Part shown: positions 9,092 through 18,113 of the stretch, piece after piece
Layout of the letters: every line of letters begins with the position of its first letter
How positions within the stretch are numbered: the stretch's first letter is position 1
DNA from: JAXGXT01 sp040772665
GTDB taxonomy: Bacteria; Bacillota; Clostridia; Lachnospirales; Anaerotignaceae
Assembly: GCA_040772665.1 (NCBI GenBank)
Contig: JAXGXT010000005.1
Coordinates: forward strand, 62,001-126,000
Length of the DNA stretch: 64,000 bases
Reading direction: 5' to 3'
Made by a program: the position numbers and the translations under genes
Notes under the pieces: model-generated
The model's input: the letters and a program-made list of their open reading frames with translations, nothing else
Told to the model about the DNA's origin: nothing
The model's database searches: none

Positions 9092-10237
9092 TTATATTTT
9101 TAGGTCAGAAGCATATTCTCTTCCCCATCTGTCCGCCTCCAAAAGCTCATCAAGGGTAAAGTCATACTTAACATTATATGCATTCATGGCTCTTTCTATA
9201 ATTAAGGGAATATCCAGCCATCTGATTTCTTTTTTTAAAAACTTATCAACTGCAATTTCATTTGCCGCATTAAGTACAGCAGGCATTGTTCCGCCGATTT
9301 CTATGGCTTTATAAGCAAGTGAAAGGCATTTAAAAACTTTTAAGTCAGGCTTTTCAAATATCAAAGTTCCAATTTCAAAAAGATTCAGCCTTTCAAAATT
9401 GTTTCTTTCCCTTTTAGGATAAGTAAGAGCATAGGCAATAGGCACTTTCATATCAGGAACGCCCATTTGAGCCATAACGGCACCATCTTCATATTCAACC
9501 GCTGAATGAACAATGCTTTGAGGATGAATATACACTTCGATTTTTTTTACATCAATATCAAAAAGCCACTTTGCTTCAATAACCTCCAAACCTTTATTCA
9601 TCATTGTTGAGGAGTCTATGGTTATTTTTGCCCCCATGCTCCAGTTAGGATGATTTAGTGCCTCTTTGGGAGTTATGTTTTGAAGCTCGTTAAGTTTTTT
9701 GCCCCTAAAAGGCCCGCCTGAAGCAGTGAGAATAATTTTATTTATTTCATTCATTTCATTGCCTTGAAGACTTTGAAAAATTGCAGAATGCTCGCTGTCT
9801 ATAGGGTAAAGCTTTACGTCATTGTTTTTAACCGCCTCCATAATAAGGCCCCCCCCGCTTACAAGAACTTCTTTTGTTGCAAGAGCAATATTTTTTTTGT
9901 TTAAAACAGCTTCATAGGTGGGCTTAATGCCTATGTTTCCCACAAGACTTACAACAACAGTGTCAACTTCTTCCATTGTTGCAATATTAATAAGTCCTTC
10001 CATTCCTGTAAGTATTTCAACATTAACTTCCTCAAGCCTTTTTTTAAGTTCTTCTCCCTTTTTTTCATCCATAACAGCAGCCTTTAAAGGCTTAAATTCA
10101 ATAATTTGCTCATAAAGCAAGTCTATATTAGTGTTTGTTGTAAGTCCTAAAACACGAAAGCCTGAAACTGCTTTTACTACCTCAAGGGTTTGAACGCCTA
10201 TTGAACCTGTGGAGCCTAAAATCGATATATTTTTCAT
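9092..10237 (-). CDS. dxr: 1-deoxy-D-xylulose 5-phosphate reductoisomerase
   Basis: Second MEP-pathway enzyme: converts DXP to MEP with NADPH and a divalent metal. The 381 residues begin with the NADPH-binding loop 'LGSTGSIG' (7-14). Metal ligands are in 'DSEHSAIF' (Asp147, Glu149) and 'NKGLEVIEA' (Glu218, Glu221), with the 'GGPFRG' loop also present. Its ATG overlaps the cdsA stop (TAATG), so the two are translationally coupled. Confidence 0.97.
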   Translation of the reverse strand: MKNISILGSTGSIGVQTLEVVKAVSGFRVLGLTTNTNIDLLYEQIIEFKPLKAAVMDEKKGEELKKRLEEVNVEILTGMEGLINIATMEEVDTVVVSLVGNIGIKPTYEAVLNKKNIALATKEVLVSGGGLIMEAVKNNDVKLYPIDSEHSAIFQSLQGNEMNEINKIILTASGGPFRGKKLNELQNITPKEALNHPNWSMGAKITIDSSTMMNKGLEVIEAKWLFDIDVKKIEVYIHPQSIVHSAVEYEDGAVMAQMGVPDMKVPIAYALTYPKRERNNFERLNLFEIGTLIFEKPDLKVFKCLSLAYKAIEIGGTMPAVLNAANEIAVDKFLKKEIRWLDIPLIIERAMNAYNVKYDFTLDELLEADRWGREYASDLKI

Positions 10238-11052
10238 TAAAGCACCTCTATAAGAAAAAGCATAATATAATAAACAACAGGGGCAGTAAAAAGCACACTG
10301 TCAAATCTATCTAAAATTCCGCCATGCCCCGGTATTAAGTTTCCATAATCTTTTAAATCCACATATCTTTTTATTGCAGAAGCAGATAAATCTCCAATCT
10401 GGGCCAAGAGAGAACCTATAATTCCTGTTATAAAACATAATAAAACAGTATTAACATCTTCCAAAACAAAATATCTTTCAATAATCAAAGCATAAATAAC
10501 TGCAAGAAGTGTTGCAACAACTACACCTCCTATTGCCCCCTCTATGGTTTTTTTAGGGCTTAGTGAAGGTATAAGCTTGTTTTTGCCAAAAAACATTCCT
10601 GTAAAATATGCACCTGTGTCGCATCCAAATGCAGATATAAAAATAAGCCAAATGAAAAATTTACCATAGGTGTACTCTCGAACAAGGTATATATGAGAAA
10701 TTAAGAAAGAAACATAAAAGAAACCGAAAAAAGTAACCATAATATCTTGAATTGTTATGTCATTATGGAAAAAAACAAGAGAAGCTAAAAGGGAAACAAG
10801 AAAAAATGAAACTAATATATTAAACATATTATTTTCATTTATAAAAAATTCGGCAAAAACAATATAAATAAAAGCAAAAATAAATCCGACAAAATGAACA
10901 GGTTTAATCTTTTTATGAAAAGCCCGATAAAACTCAAACATACCTATAAGACTTAGTGCCAAAACAGCAATCTTAAGAGGAACCCCTCCAAAAACAATAA
11001 AGAAAACAACTATAGGAAGAAGTATTAAACCCGATATAATTCTTGTTATCAT
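10237..11052 (-). CDS. cdsA: Phosphatidate cytidylyltransferase (CDP-diacylglycerol synthase)
   Basis: Integral membrane enzyme that makes CDP-diacylglycerol from CTP and phosphatidate, the branch point to the anionic phospholipids. The 271 residues contain about eight hydrophobic helices. The C-terminal family signature is 'SASAIKRYVDLKDYGNLIPG' followed by 'HGGILDRFDS', with conserved Lys, Asp and Arg residues for CTP and metal binding. 'SPKKTIEGAIGG' is also conserved. It lies 16 bases after uppS and overlaps dxr by one base. Confidence 0.96.
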   Translation of the reverse strand: MITRIISGLILLPIVVFFIVFGGVPLKIAVLALSLIGMFEFYRAFHKKIKPVHFVGFIFAFIYIVFAEFFINENNMFNILVSFFLVSLLASLVFFHNDITIQDIMVTFFGFFYVSFLISHIYLVREYTYGKFFIWLIFISAFGCDTGAYFTGMFFGKNKLIPSLSPKKTIEGAIGGVVVATLLAVIYALIIERYFVLEDVNTVLLCFITGIIGSLLAQIGDLSASAIKRYVDLKDYGNLIPGHGGILDRFDSVLFTAPVVYYIMLFLIEVL

Positions 11053-11068
11053 TTAAATGCACCTCCTG

Positions 11069-11806
11069 TCAGATTTTTCTTCCGCCAAACCGTCTATCCC
11101 TGTTTTGATACTCCCATATGGCTTTTTTAAAATCATTTTCAGTATAATCAGGCCAAAGCACAGGAGAAAAATTAAACTCCGAATATGCAATCTGCCACAA
11201 AAGAAAATTGCTTATACGCTCCTCACCGCTTGTCCTTATAACAAGTTCAGGGTCGGGCATATCTTTTGTATCAAGGTAAAGAGAAAAAGCTTCCTCGTTA
11301 ATATCTTCTTCTGAAATTTTACCGCTTTTAACATCTTTTGATATGCTTTTAACGGCCCTGATAATTTCATCACGTCCGCCATAGTTAAGTGCAATATTTA
11401 AAGTCATTCCTGTTTTATGTTTTGTTAGGTCTTCAAGCTTTAAAATCTGTTCTTGAATGTCTTTATCAAGTCTTTCCCTTTCTCCTATTACTTTAACACG
11501 CATATTACGTTTTTCCGATGTTTTTATATGCTCTTTAAGGTATTTACGCAGCAAATCCATAATACCTTTTACTTCGTCATCACTTCTTTTCCAGTTTTCT
11601 GTGGAAAAAGCATACACCGTTAAAAACTTTACACCGACTTCATCTGCATAATCGGATATTTTTTCAAGAACATCCGCACCTGCTTTATGCCCCGCCTTTT
11701 TAACAAGGCCTTTTTTCTTTGCCCACCTGCCGTTGCCATCCATTATAACGGCAACATGTTTTGGAATGTTTGATAAATCAATTTCATAAATATTTTCTTT
11801 ATCCAA
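11069..11806 (-). CDS. uppS: Isoprenyl transferase (undecaprenyl diphosphate synthase)
   Basis: Extends farnesyl diphosphate with isopentenyl units to the C55 lipid carrier for cell-wall synthesis. The signature 'HVAVIMDGNGRWAKKKG' holds the catalytic Asp and P-loop, and 'RTSGEERISNFLLWQIAYSE' is the C-terminal motif. I place the start at TTG 11806, behind GGGGG with 9-base spacing (245 residues). The frame is open to a TTG at 11839, but that start has no ribosome site. Feeds from the MEP pathway genes in the same operon. Confidence 0.93.
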   Translation of the reverse strand: MDKENIYEIDLSNIPKHVAVIMDGNGRWAKKKGLVKKAGHKAGADVLEKISDYADEVGVKFLTVYAFSTENWKRSDDEVKGIMDLLRKYLKEHIKTSEKRNMRVKVIGERERLDKDIQEQILKLEDLTKHKTGMTLNIALNYGGRDEIIRAVKSISKDVKSGKISEEDINEEAFSLYLDTKDMPDPELVIRTSGEERISNFLLWQIAYSEFNFSPVLWPDYTENDFKKAIWEYQNRDRRFGGRKI

Positions 11807-11854
11807 AGTAAGCTGCCCCCAGTTTTTGTTATAAATCAAAAATTTTTATTGAGA

Positions 11855-11880
11855 AAATGCCCCTTTATTCAGGGGCATTT
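11855..11880 (-). terminator. Hairpin between frr and uppS
   Basis: A perfect 9-bp stem (AAATGCCCC/GGGGCATTT) starts 4 bases after the frr stop. Only a short T run follows on the minus strand. It may end part of the transcripts so that frr is made in excess of the lipid genes. RNA processing or stability is an alternative role. Confidence 0.55.
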
Positions 11881-11883
11881 ATT

Positions 11884-12438
11884 TTAAACTGAAAGAATGT
11901 CCTTACTTTTTGATTCAACCTTTTTATCAATTTCACTTATATATTTATCTGTAACCTTTTGAATTTTTTCTTCAAGGCCTGCCAATTCATCTTCAGATAT
12001 TTCTTTGGATTTTTCAATCTTTTTAAAAGCATCAATGGCATCACGTCGCACATTACGTATTGCTATCTTTGCATCTTCGCCTTTTTTCTTTATATCTTTT
12101 GTAAGAGAAATACGACGCTCTTCTGTAAGTTCAGGAAAAAGAAGGCGTATTACGTTTCCGTCATTGCTGGGGTTAATGCCTATATCCGACATATTAATAG
12201 CTTTTTCAATGGCTTTAAGCATTGATTTTTCCCAAGGCTGAATTTGAATAAGCCTTGCCTCTGGAACAGAAATATTGCCAACTTGATTTAAGGGAGTTGG
12301 AGAGCCATAATAATCGACTGTAATTTTGTCTAAAACATGAGGATTAGCACGTCCTGCTCGAATTGTTGCATAATCACTTTCAAGACTTACAATTGTTTTT
12401 TTCATTTTTTCTTCATATTGAACTATTTTATCTGACAT
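11884..12438 (-). CDS. frr: Ribosome recycling factor
   Basis: Splits the post-termination ribosome together with EF-G. The 184 residues match the usual 185. The family patterns 'YATIRAGRANPHVLDKITVDYYGSPTPLNQVGNISVPEA' (conserved Arg and Asn) and C-terminal 'DELAGLEEKIQKVTDKYI' are both visible. It lies 31 bases downstream of pyrH, the standard order. rpsB and tsf, which often precede pyrH, are absent here. Confidence 0.97.
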   Translation of the reverse strand: MSDKIVQYEEKMKKTIVSLESDYATIRAGRANPHVLDKITVDYYGSPTPLNQVGNISVPEARLIQIQPWEKSMLKAIEKAINMSDIGINPSNDGNVIRLLFPELTEERRISLTKDIKKKGEDAKIAIRNVRRDAIDAFKKIEKSKEISEDELAGLEEKIQKVTDKYISEIDKKVESKSKDILSV

Positions 12439-12469
12439 AAAAAATTCCTCCCATTTATTTAATTATGCA

Positions 12470-13177
12470 TTAATCAACCGTTACAATTGTTCCTATCTTT
12501 TCACCTGATACAGCACGAACTATGCTGTTTTCACCATTTAAGCCGAAAATAACAATGGGTATTTTTTGTTCATAGCATAATGATGCGGCAGCTAAATCTA
12601 TAACCTTTAAATTGTTTTTTATTATATCAATACACTTAATCACATTTATCTTTTTTGCCGTTGGATTTGAGCACGGGTCGCTGTCATACACACAATCTAC
12701 ATTTTTTGCAAAAAACAAAGCATCAACTTCAAGCTCTGCACCTCTTAATGCTGTTATTGTGTCTGTTGAAAACATTGGATGTCCAAGACCGCCGGCAAAA
12801 ATCACTACCTTTTTGTTCTTAAGATGAGTTAAGGCACTTTCTTTTGTAAACTCTTCTGTCATCGTTCCGCATTTAAAAGGAGTTTGAACAACTGCGCATA
12901 GTCCCTCCTGCCTTAAAAAGTCTGCAACGTAAATGGCATTCATAACTGTTGCAAGCATCCCTATTTGGTCTGCCTTTGTTCTGTCCATTTGGCTGTCGGC
13001 ACTTCGCCCTCTCCAAAAGTTACCTCCTCCTATAACAACAGTAACTTCTGTTCCCATATCAATTATTTCCTTAATCTGGGAAGCTATTCTTTTTATAACT
13101 TTATTGTCAAAATGAAATTCTTCTTTATCCCCCGCCAAGGCCTCTCCGCTCAACTTAAGCACAATTCTTTTATACAA
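12470..13177 (-). CDS. pyrH: UMP kinase
   Basis: Phosphorylates UMP to UDP. The enzyme is a hexamer of the amino-acid-kinase fold, allosterically controlled by GTP and UTP. The 235 residues carry 'KRIVLKLSGEAL' (phosphate loop), 'VIGGGNFWRG' and 'GTGNPFF'-equivalent 'GLGHPMFSTDT'. The start is TTG at 13177, with GAGGAGG 10 bases upstream. It is the first gene of the operon, behind a clear promoter at 13238-13266. Confidence 0.97.
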   Translation of the reverse strand: MYKRIVLKLSGEALAGDKEEFHFDNKVIKRIASQIKEIIDMGTEVTVVIGGGNFWRGRSADSQMDRTKADQIGMLATVMNAIYVADFLRQEGLCAVVQTPFKCGTMTEEFTKESALTHLKNKKVVIFAGGLGHPMFSTDTITALRGAELEVDALFFAKNVDCVYDSDPCSNPTAKKINVIKCIDIIKNNLKVIDLAAASLCYEQKIPIVIFGLNGENSIVRAVSGEKIGTIVTVD

Positions 13178-13237
13178 TTTTAAATATCCTCCTCTGGATA
13201 ATTTGATAAATTTTAAGGCGTTTTTTCCTTTCTATAC

Positions 13238-13266
13238 AATTTAACATATTTTTTTTATAAATTCAA
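13238..13266 (-). promoter_or_regulatory. Sigma-A promoter of the pyrH operon
   Basis: On the minus strand, -35 TTGAAT (13261-13266), a 17-bp spacer and -10 TAAATT (13238-13243). The leader to the pyrH TTG is about 55 bases. Confidence 0.65.
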
Positions 13267-13321
13267 CCATATCTATATTTTCAAATTCCTAAATTTTAGT
13301 TACATCTCTAATTTAAGGCGC

Positions 13322-13350
13322 AAAAAAGAAGAGGGCATTACACCCTCTTC
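13322..13350 (-). terminator. Terminator of the LysM-esterase gene
   Basis: An 8-bp perfect stem GAAGAGGG/CCCTCTTC with a 7-base loop, followed on the minus strand by TTTTTTG. It lies 13 bases after the stop at 13363. Confidence 0.85.
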
Positions 13351-13362
13351 AATTTCTTAAAA

Positions 13363-14736
13363 TTATTTTGATTGTTCAAACAACCAGTTTCTCATATTCT
13401 CGTCTGCATAAGCAGGAACCCATGAGAAGTGAGCTGATGGCACAAACACTGTACCCGGCTGATATTCTGTTAATTTATATTCGATTTCGTTTTTGTCAAG
13501 AGCCTCTAATGTTGGATATAAGAATTCTTCAACACCAACTGTAGGGTCATCTTCTGCATGGAAAATCCACATAGGAATTCCTTTAAGAACTTCAACTTTT
13601 TCAGGGTTAGCACCGCCGCAAACAGGAACTAAAGCCGCAAACATTTCAGGATGCTCAACAGCGATTGTGAAGGTTGCAAAACCGCCTGCTGATAAGCCTG
13701 TCATATAAACTCTGTCTTTGTCAATTGAATATTCTTCAAGTGTTTTTTCAAGAAGGTTATAAGCCGCAACACTCCAGTTAGTCATTTCATATGCAGTTTC
13801 AGCAGCACCGCTTCTGAAAGTCATAAGGCTTGTCCAGTTATCACTATCATCTTTAGATGCACATTGAGGTGCAAGAACGATACACTCGTTAATTCCGTTT
13901 TCTGAATCTTTCGCCCAAATAGTAGCCATTTCATATCTTTTTAAAACCATGTCAAGAGATTGAGCTCTTTGTCCTGAACCATGAAGAGCAAACACAATAG
14001 GATATTCCTTTGTTTCGTCATAGTTTGAAGGAACGTAAATTTCATAAGGCATTTTTAAGCCTGTTTCATCGTCGTTATACTCTTTTTCTTCAAATAAAGC
14101 ATATACGTCTGCTGCATTTTCTCTTACAACTTCAACGTTGTATTCAGCTGTTTCTTCGCCCTTTGTAACAACGATTTCAATCTTAAGGGAATAATCAACG
14201 CTGTAGAACTCATATGTATCAGCAAGTTTAACAATAGTTCCTTCTCCAGAAACAGCTTCTACACCGTTAACTGTGATTACTGCGCCCTCTGAAGCCACAG
14301 GAGTCACCTTAACTCCGTAAATATCGCTTTGAACATTCATTGTGTAGGATTTAACATCAGCACTAAAATCAGGCTCAATACCATTATTTGTGTGTGTGAT
14401 GTCTTCAACCTTTAAAGATGTAAGTTCAACTTTTTCAGCCTTTGGCTCTTCAACAGGTTCTACAGGTGCAGGTGTTTCAGGAACTACAGGTGCGGGTGTT
14501 TCAGGTTTTGCTAAATCAGGAACTTGTAAAACCTGATTTGGATAAATAAGATTAGGGTTTGCAAGTTTGTTTAACTTTGCAAGCTCCTGCCATGTTGTTT
14601 CATATTTAGGTGCAATTTTTGAAAGGTAGTCACCTTTCTGAACTACATACTCCCCTGCCATTGCAGTAGCGCAAACGCTAAGTACAAGAGCTGATGTGAG
14701 AGCAAGGGAAACTACTTTTTTTGTAAATTTTTTCAT
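13363..14736 (-). CDS. Secreted LysM, cadherin-like and esterase protein
   Basis: A 457-residue multidomain exported protein. Residues 1-27 form a Sec signal peptide (cleavage after AMA). Residues 29-73 are a LysM peptidoglycan-binding domain ('YVVQKGDYLSKIAPKY'), followed by a Pro/Glu linker (78-102). Residues 104-205 are a cadherin-like beta-sandwich, and 220-457 an alpha/beta-hydrolase of the CE1/feruloyl-esterase or LpqC-like type. The catalytic triad appears to be Ser349 (G-L-S-A-G), Asp396 or Asp397, and His436, with oxyanion loop HGSG at 252. It is likely wall-bound and cleaves an ester such as a feruloyl or acetyl group on plant polysaccharide; the substrate is inference. Monocistronic, with its own promoter and terminator. 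Confidence 0.88.
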   Translation of the reverse strand: MKKFTKKVVSLALTSALVLSVCATAMAGEYVVQKGDYLSKIAPKYETTWQELAKLNKLANPNLIYPNQVLQVPDLAKPETPAPVVPETPAPVEPVEEPKAEKVELTSLKVEDITHTNNGIEPDFSADVKSYTMNVQSDIYGVKVTPVASEGAVITVNGVEAVSGEGTIVKLADTYEFYSVDYSLKIEIVVTKGEETAEYNVEVVRENAADVYALFEEKEYNDDETGLKMPYEIYVPSNYDETKEYPIVFALHGSGQRAQSLDMVLKRYEMATIWAKDSENGINECIVLAPQCASKDDSDNWTSLMTFRSGAAETAYEMTNWSVAAYNLLEKTLEEYSIDKDRVYMTGLSAGGFATFTIAVEHPEMFAALVPVCGGANPEKVEVLKGIPMWIFHAEDDPTVGVEEFLYPTLEALDKNEIEYKLTEYQPGTVFVPSAHFSWVPAYADENMRNWLFEQSK

Positions 14737-14813
14737 TTAACGATCCCTCCGTTTTCTTTATTTTAGGTACTTTGAAAAAATAACGCTTTAATTTGTTAAT
14801 TTCTTCACCTCTT

Positions 14814-14841
14814 ATTTTACATGATAGAGCGGAAAAGTCAA
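14814..14841 (-). promoter_or_regulatory. Sigma-A promoter of the LysM-esterase gene
   Basis: On the minus strand, -35 TTGACT (14836-14841), a 16-bp spacer and -10 TAAAAT (14814-14819). The 300-base gap 14737-15037 holds this promoter, the divergent helicase promoter, and otherwise only A+T-rich sequence. Confidence 0.7.
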
Positions 14842-14962
14842 ACCATTTATTTCTTCTATTATATTAATTTTAAAACTAAAACTTCAAATGATTTAAAAAT
14901 CAAAGCATAATTTAAAAACAACCACAATTTCAAGATTAAGTTATTGAATTAATAAATAAACA

Positions 14963-14991
14963 TTGATTTTTTATGAATATATTGTTATACT
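14963..14991 (+). promoter_or_regulatory. Sigma-A promoter of the DEAD-box helicase
   Basis: -35 TTGATT (14963-14968), a 17-bp spacer and -10 TATACT (14986-14991), about 40 bases before the helicase ATG. Confidence 0.7.
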
Positions 14992-15037
14992 TATCTAAAA
15001 ACTATTTTTATACAGTTAACAACGAAAGGAAATATGA

Positions 15038-16687
15038 ATGGAAAATTTAAGATTTGAAGAAATGAATCTATCAAGCGGCACTCTTAAAGCTGTTTTAGAT
15101 ATGGGCTTTGAAGAAGCAACTCCCATACAGTCCCAAGCTATACCTATAATATTAGACGGGCATGATGTTGTGGGCCAAAGCCAAACAGGAACGGGGAAAA
15201 CAGCATCTTTTGCAATTCCCTGCCTTGAAAAGATTAACCCAAAAGACAGAAGTTTACAAGCTTTAATTCTTTGCCCGACACGTGAACTTGCAATTCAAGT
15301 TAGCGAAGAATTCAGAAAGCTTCTTAAATTCAAAAGTAACATAATGGTTTTGCCAATCTATGGCGGACAACCAATTGATAGACAGATTATGGCGCTTAGA
15401 AAAGGTGTCCAAGTTGTTATAGGAACTCCCGGACGTGTTATGGACCATATGCGCAGACGCACCCTTAAGATGGAAAACGTTAATTTTGTTGTTCTTGACG
15501 AAGCGGACGAAATGCTTGATATGGGCTTTAGAGATGATATTGAAACAATTCTTGTTGAAACGCCTGCTGACAGACAAACTGTTATGTTTTCTGCCACAAT
15601 GAGTCCTGAGATTATGGATTTATCAAAAAGGTATTTAAAAGAGCCTCAGCTTGTTAAAGTTTCAAGAAAAGAACTTACAGTTCCGCAGACTGAACAAATA
15701 TATTTTGATGTTAAAGAAAAATATAAACTTGAAGCGCTTTGCAGAATAATAGATATACATGAGCCAAAACTTGCAATCGTTTTTTGCAACACTAAAAAAA
15801 GAGTTGATGATGTTGTTGAGCAGCTTCTTGGAAGAGGTTATTTTGCAGACGGGCTTCATGGAGATTTAAAACAAGGTCAGCGTGATAGGGTTATGCAAAA
15901 ATTCAGAAACGGTTCAATAGAAATCCTTGTTGCAACAGATGTTGCCGCAAGAGGCATTGACGTGGATGATATAGATGTGGTGTTCAACTATGACATACCT
16001 CAGGATGAAGAGTATTATGTTCATAGAATAGGCCGTACAGGCCGTGCAGGAAGAAAGGGAAAAGCATTTTCTTTTTGTGTAGGAAAAGACATTTATAAAC
16101 TTCGTGATATAATGCGTTATGCTAAAACAAAAATAATTCAGCAAAAACTTCCTACACTTAGTGACATTGAAATAACAAAAACAAATTTATTTGTAGATAA
16201 AATCAAAGAAACCATTAATGAGGGCGGTTTAGGCAAGTATGTAGATATTGTGGAAACTATTCTTAACGATAATAATGATGGTGAAATAGTAACAATGGAT
16301 ATTGCCGCAGCTCTTCTTAAACTTCAATTAGGAGAAGCAATATCAGACTATAGCGATGATGAAAATGACCTTAATGAGGCAAATAAATTTGTATCAAAAA
16401 AATCTGTAGATCCAAATAAAGAAATGGTTAGGTTATTTGTTAATGTAGGAAAAAATAATCAGATTAGAGCAAAGGATATTGTTGGTGCTTTTGCAGGAGA
16501 AACAGGTGTGCCGGGAAAACTTATCGGTTCTATTGATATTTATGATGAATTTACCTATGTTGATGTTCCTTTTGAATATGCCAAAGATATTATAGAAGGA
16601 ATGGAAGGAAATAAAATCAAGGGCAAAAAAATAAATATTGAAAAAGCAAGAAAAGCAAAGTTTAAAGCTAAAAAAAAGCAATTATAA
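15038..16687 (+). CDS. deaD: DEAD-box RNA helicase with DbpA-type RNA-binding domain
   Basis: ATP-dependent RNA helicase, likely in ribosome assembly, RNA decay or cold adaptation. In 549 residues: Q motif ('GFEEATPIQSQAIP'), motif I 'SQTGTGKT', motif II 'LDEADEML', motif III 'SATM', motif VI 'HRIGRTGRAGRKG'. The C-terminal domain (about 470-545) matches the DbpA RNA-binding fold found in DeaD/CsdA and DbpA, which binds structured RNA. AAAGGAAA precedes the ATG. It is a single gene with its own promoter and a strong terminator. Confidence 0.95.
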   Translation: MENLRFEEMNLSSGTLKAVLDMGFEEATPIQSQAIPIILDGHDVVGQSQTGTGKTASFAIPCLEKINPKDRSLQALILCPTRELAIQVSEEFRKLLKFKSNIMVLPIYGGQPIDRQIMALRKGVQVVIGTPGRVMDHMRRRTLKMENVNFVVLDEADEMLDMGFRDDIETILVETPADRQTVMFSATMSPEIMDLSKRYLKEPQLVKVSRKELTVPQTEQIYFDVKEKYKLEALCRIIDIHEPKLAIVFCNTKKRVDDVVEQLLGRGYFADGLHGDLKQGQRDRVMQKFRNGSIEILVATDVAARGIDVDDIDVVFNYDIPQDEEYYVHRIGRTGRAGRKGKAFSFCVGKDIYKLRDIMRYAKTKIIQQKLPTLSDIEITKTNLFVDKIKETINEGGLGKYVDIVETILNDNNDGEIVTMDIAAALLKLQLGEAISDYSDDENDLNEANKFVSKKSVDPNKEMVRLFVNVGKNNQIRAKDIVGAFAGETGVPGKLIGSIDIYDEFTYVDVPFEYAKDIIEGMEGNKIKGKKINIEKARKAKFKAKKKQL

Positions 16688-16690
16688 AAT

Positions 16691-16732
16691 AAACCGGTGT
16701 TGCAGATAAAAATCTGCAACACCGGTTTTATA
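16691..16732 (+). terminator. Strong bidirectional terminator
   Basis: A 16-bp perfect stem (AAACCGGTGTTGCAGA with its complement) and a 6-base loop. It is A-rich on one side and T-rich on the other, so it can end both the helicase transcript and the converging larA-like operon. The 90 bases from 16733 to 16822 hold only a short TTCCTCA/TGAGGAA stem. Confidence 0.85.
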
Positions 16733-16822
16733 ATACAAAGGTTTCCTCATATGTTCTTGAGGAAGAATCATAAATCTCTTACTTCCGTTATATTGAGCTT
16801 TATAGATTATTGTTAAAATTCT

Positions 16823-18089
16823 TTATAACATCGGTTCAATCATATCGTTATTTTCATCAAACTTAAATTCATAGATTTCTTCATAAATTTCTAAATTTTT
16901 ATTTTGTTTTGCCTCTTCTATTAAGGCTTCGGAGATATACATTTCCTGCAGCTCTTTCGTGTTTTTTATGTAGACCAGTTTTGCATCAAGTTCATCAACG
17001 GCTCCTATGTTTCTAAATGTTTGCTCTATCATTTCTTTTTCATCGTCTAACAAACAAGGAAAGGTTGCGTATTCAGGTGTCATAGAAACCACGCAGTTAA
17101 TAACAGTATCTCTTATTGCCTGATAAGAATTGCACTCGTTAAATACTTCCATGGTTGAAAAATCTCCAAGGCCGAGACCGCAGTAATTACCATGGGATTC
17201 CTTTGTTATACCAAAAATTGAAATTCTTTTTATGTCTGGAAATTCCGGGTCTGTTTGACCTAATTCACGAATTCTTCCAATTACCTTGCTGTCCATCCCA
17301 CCCCCACTGATGTTTTTTCCTATTTCTTTTACAAGAAGAATATCAAACACATTAAACGGTATTTTAGCCGCTTTTTCTTTTGCCAATTCAAGCAGTTCAA
17401 TTTCTCTTTCAAAAAAATCTTCTTTCTTTATAGCTTCAATGGTGTGTGTTACACAAAGCATTTTCAACAATTCCAATGCCGCAAACAATATCAAGATAAT
17501 CTTTTATAATCTTGCCCACTTCTGTAATTGTGTGGAAGTAGCTATATTTCATAGCATTAATATGCGCACTGTCTGCTCCTTCAAGTGTTCCCAAACCTAT
17601 TGTCATCATCTTATGTAAGCCGCTTTCTATTATTGCAGAAAAATCAGTATGCTCTTTAATCCTATTAATTATAATAATTTTATCTACTTCTTTAACCTTT
17701 TCATTTATATAAGCAGGAATTCCATCAGGAGTTTCTCCAATTTTATCTGCATGTACAGAAGATAAAATCGGACAATCCATAGTTTGCTCAGTAACTCCCA
17801 ACTCTTTTAATATTGCCAGCTGTCCCTCTACACTACCGCCGCCATGAGAACCCATTGTTGCAATAAGATAAGGAAATCCCCCATTTGTCCTTACGTAATC
17901 AATAGCCGCCTTGTATATTTTATCTACATTTTTAATTCCTCGACTGCCTGCGGTTATACCGATTTTTTTTCCTTTTATATCTTTTTCCAAACATATTCGC
18001 CCTAGCTCTTCAAATGTTTTTAAATAAACATCTTTTATTTCTGTTTCGTCAAAATGTTGTTTAATCTTATACATTTTAGGGAATATCAT
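16823..18089 (-). pseudogene. LarA/DUF2088-family racemase-like gene, frameshifted
   Basis: Two overlapping frames make one nickel-dependent lactate-racemase (LarA)-like protein of about 422 residues. The first frame holds His82 (GSHGG), His147 (KEH), Lys160 and His176. The 16-residue gap from Lys160 to His176 equals that between Lys184 and His200, the cofactor-binding pair of Lactobacillus LarA. The second frame holds 'GKNISGGGMDSKVIGR' and 'HGNYCGLGLGDF'. The break is an (AC)4 tract (plus-strand 17442-17449). A fifth AC unit would rejoin 'VENAL..' to 'TIEAIKK', so a 2-base loss is inferred. Start is ATG 18089 behind AGGAGG. The larB, larC and larE cofactor genes are not in the window. Last gene of the sigma-54 operon. 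Confidence 0.85.
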
Positions 18090-18113
18090 GCTGTAATACC
18101 TCCTTTTTATAAA

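Noticed and set aside
13178..13362. rpsB or tsf remnants upstream of pyrH
   Set aside because: The gap contains only the promoter and the terminator of the preceding gene; no ribosomal-protein or EF-Ts sequence is visible in any frame.
17436..17494. Programmed ribosomal frameshift in the larA-like gene
   Set aside because: The junction is an AC repeat, not a slippery X-XXY-YYZ heptamer, and I see no stimulatory structure just after it. Loss of one repeat unit is simpler.
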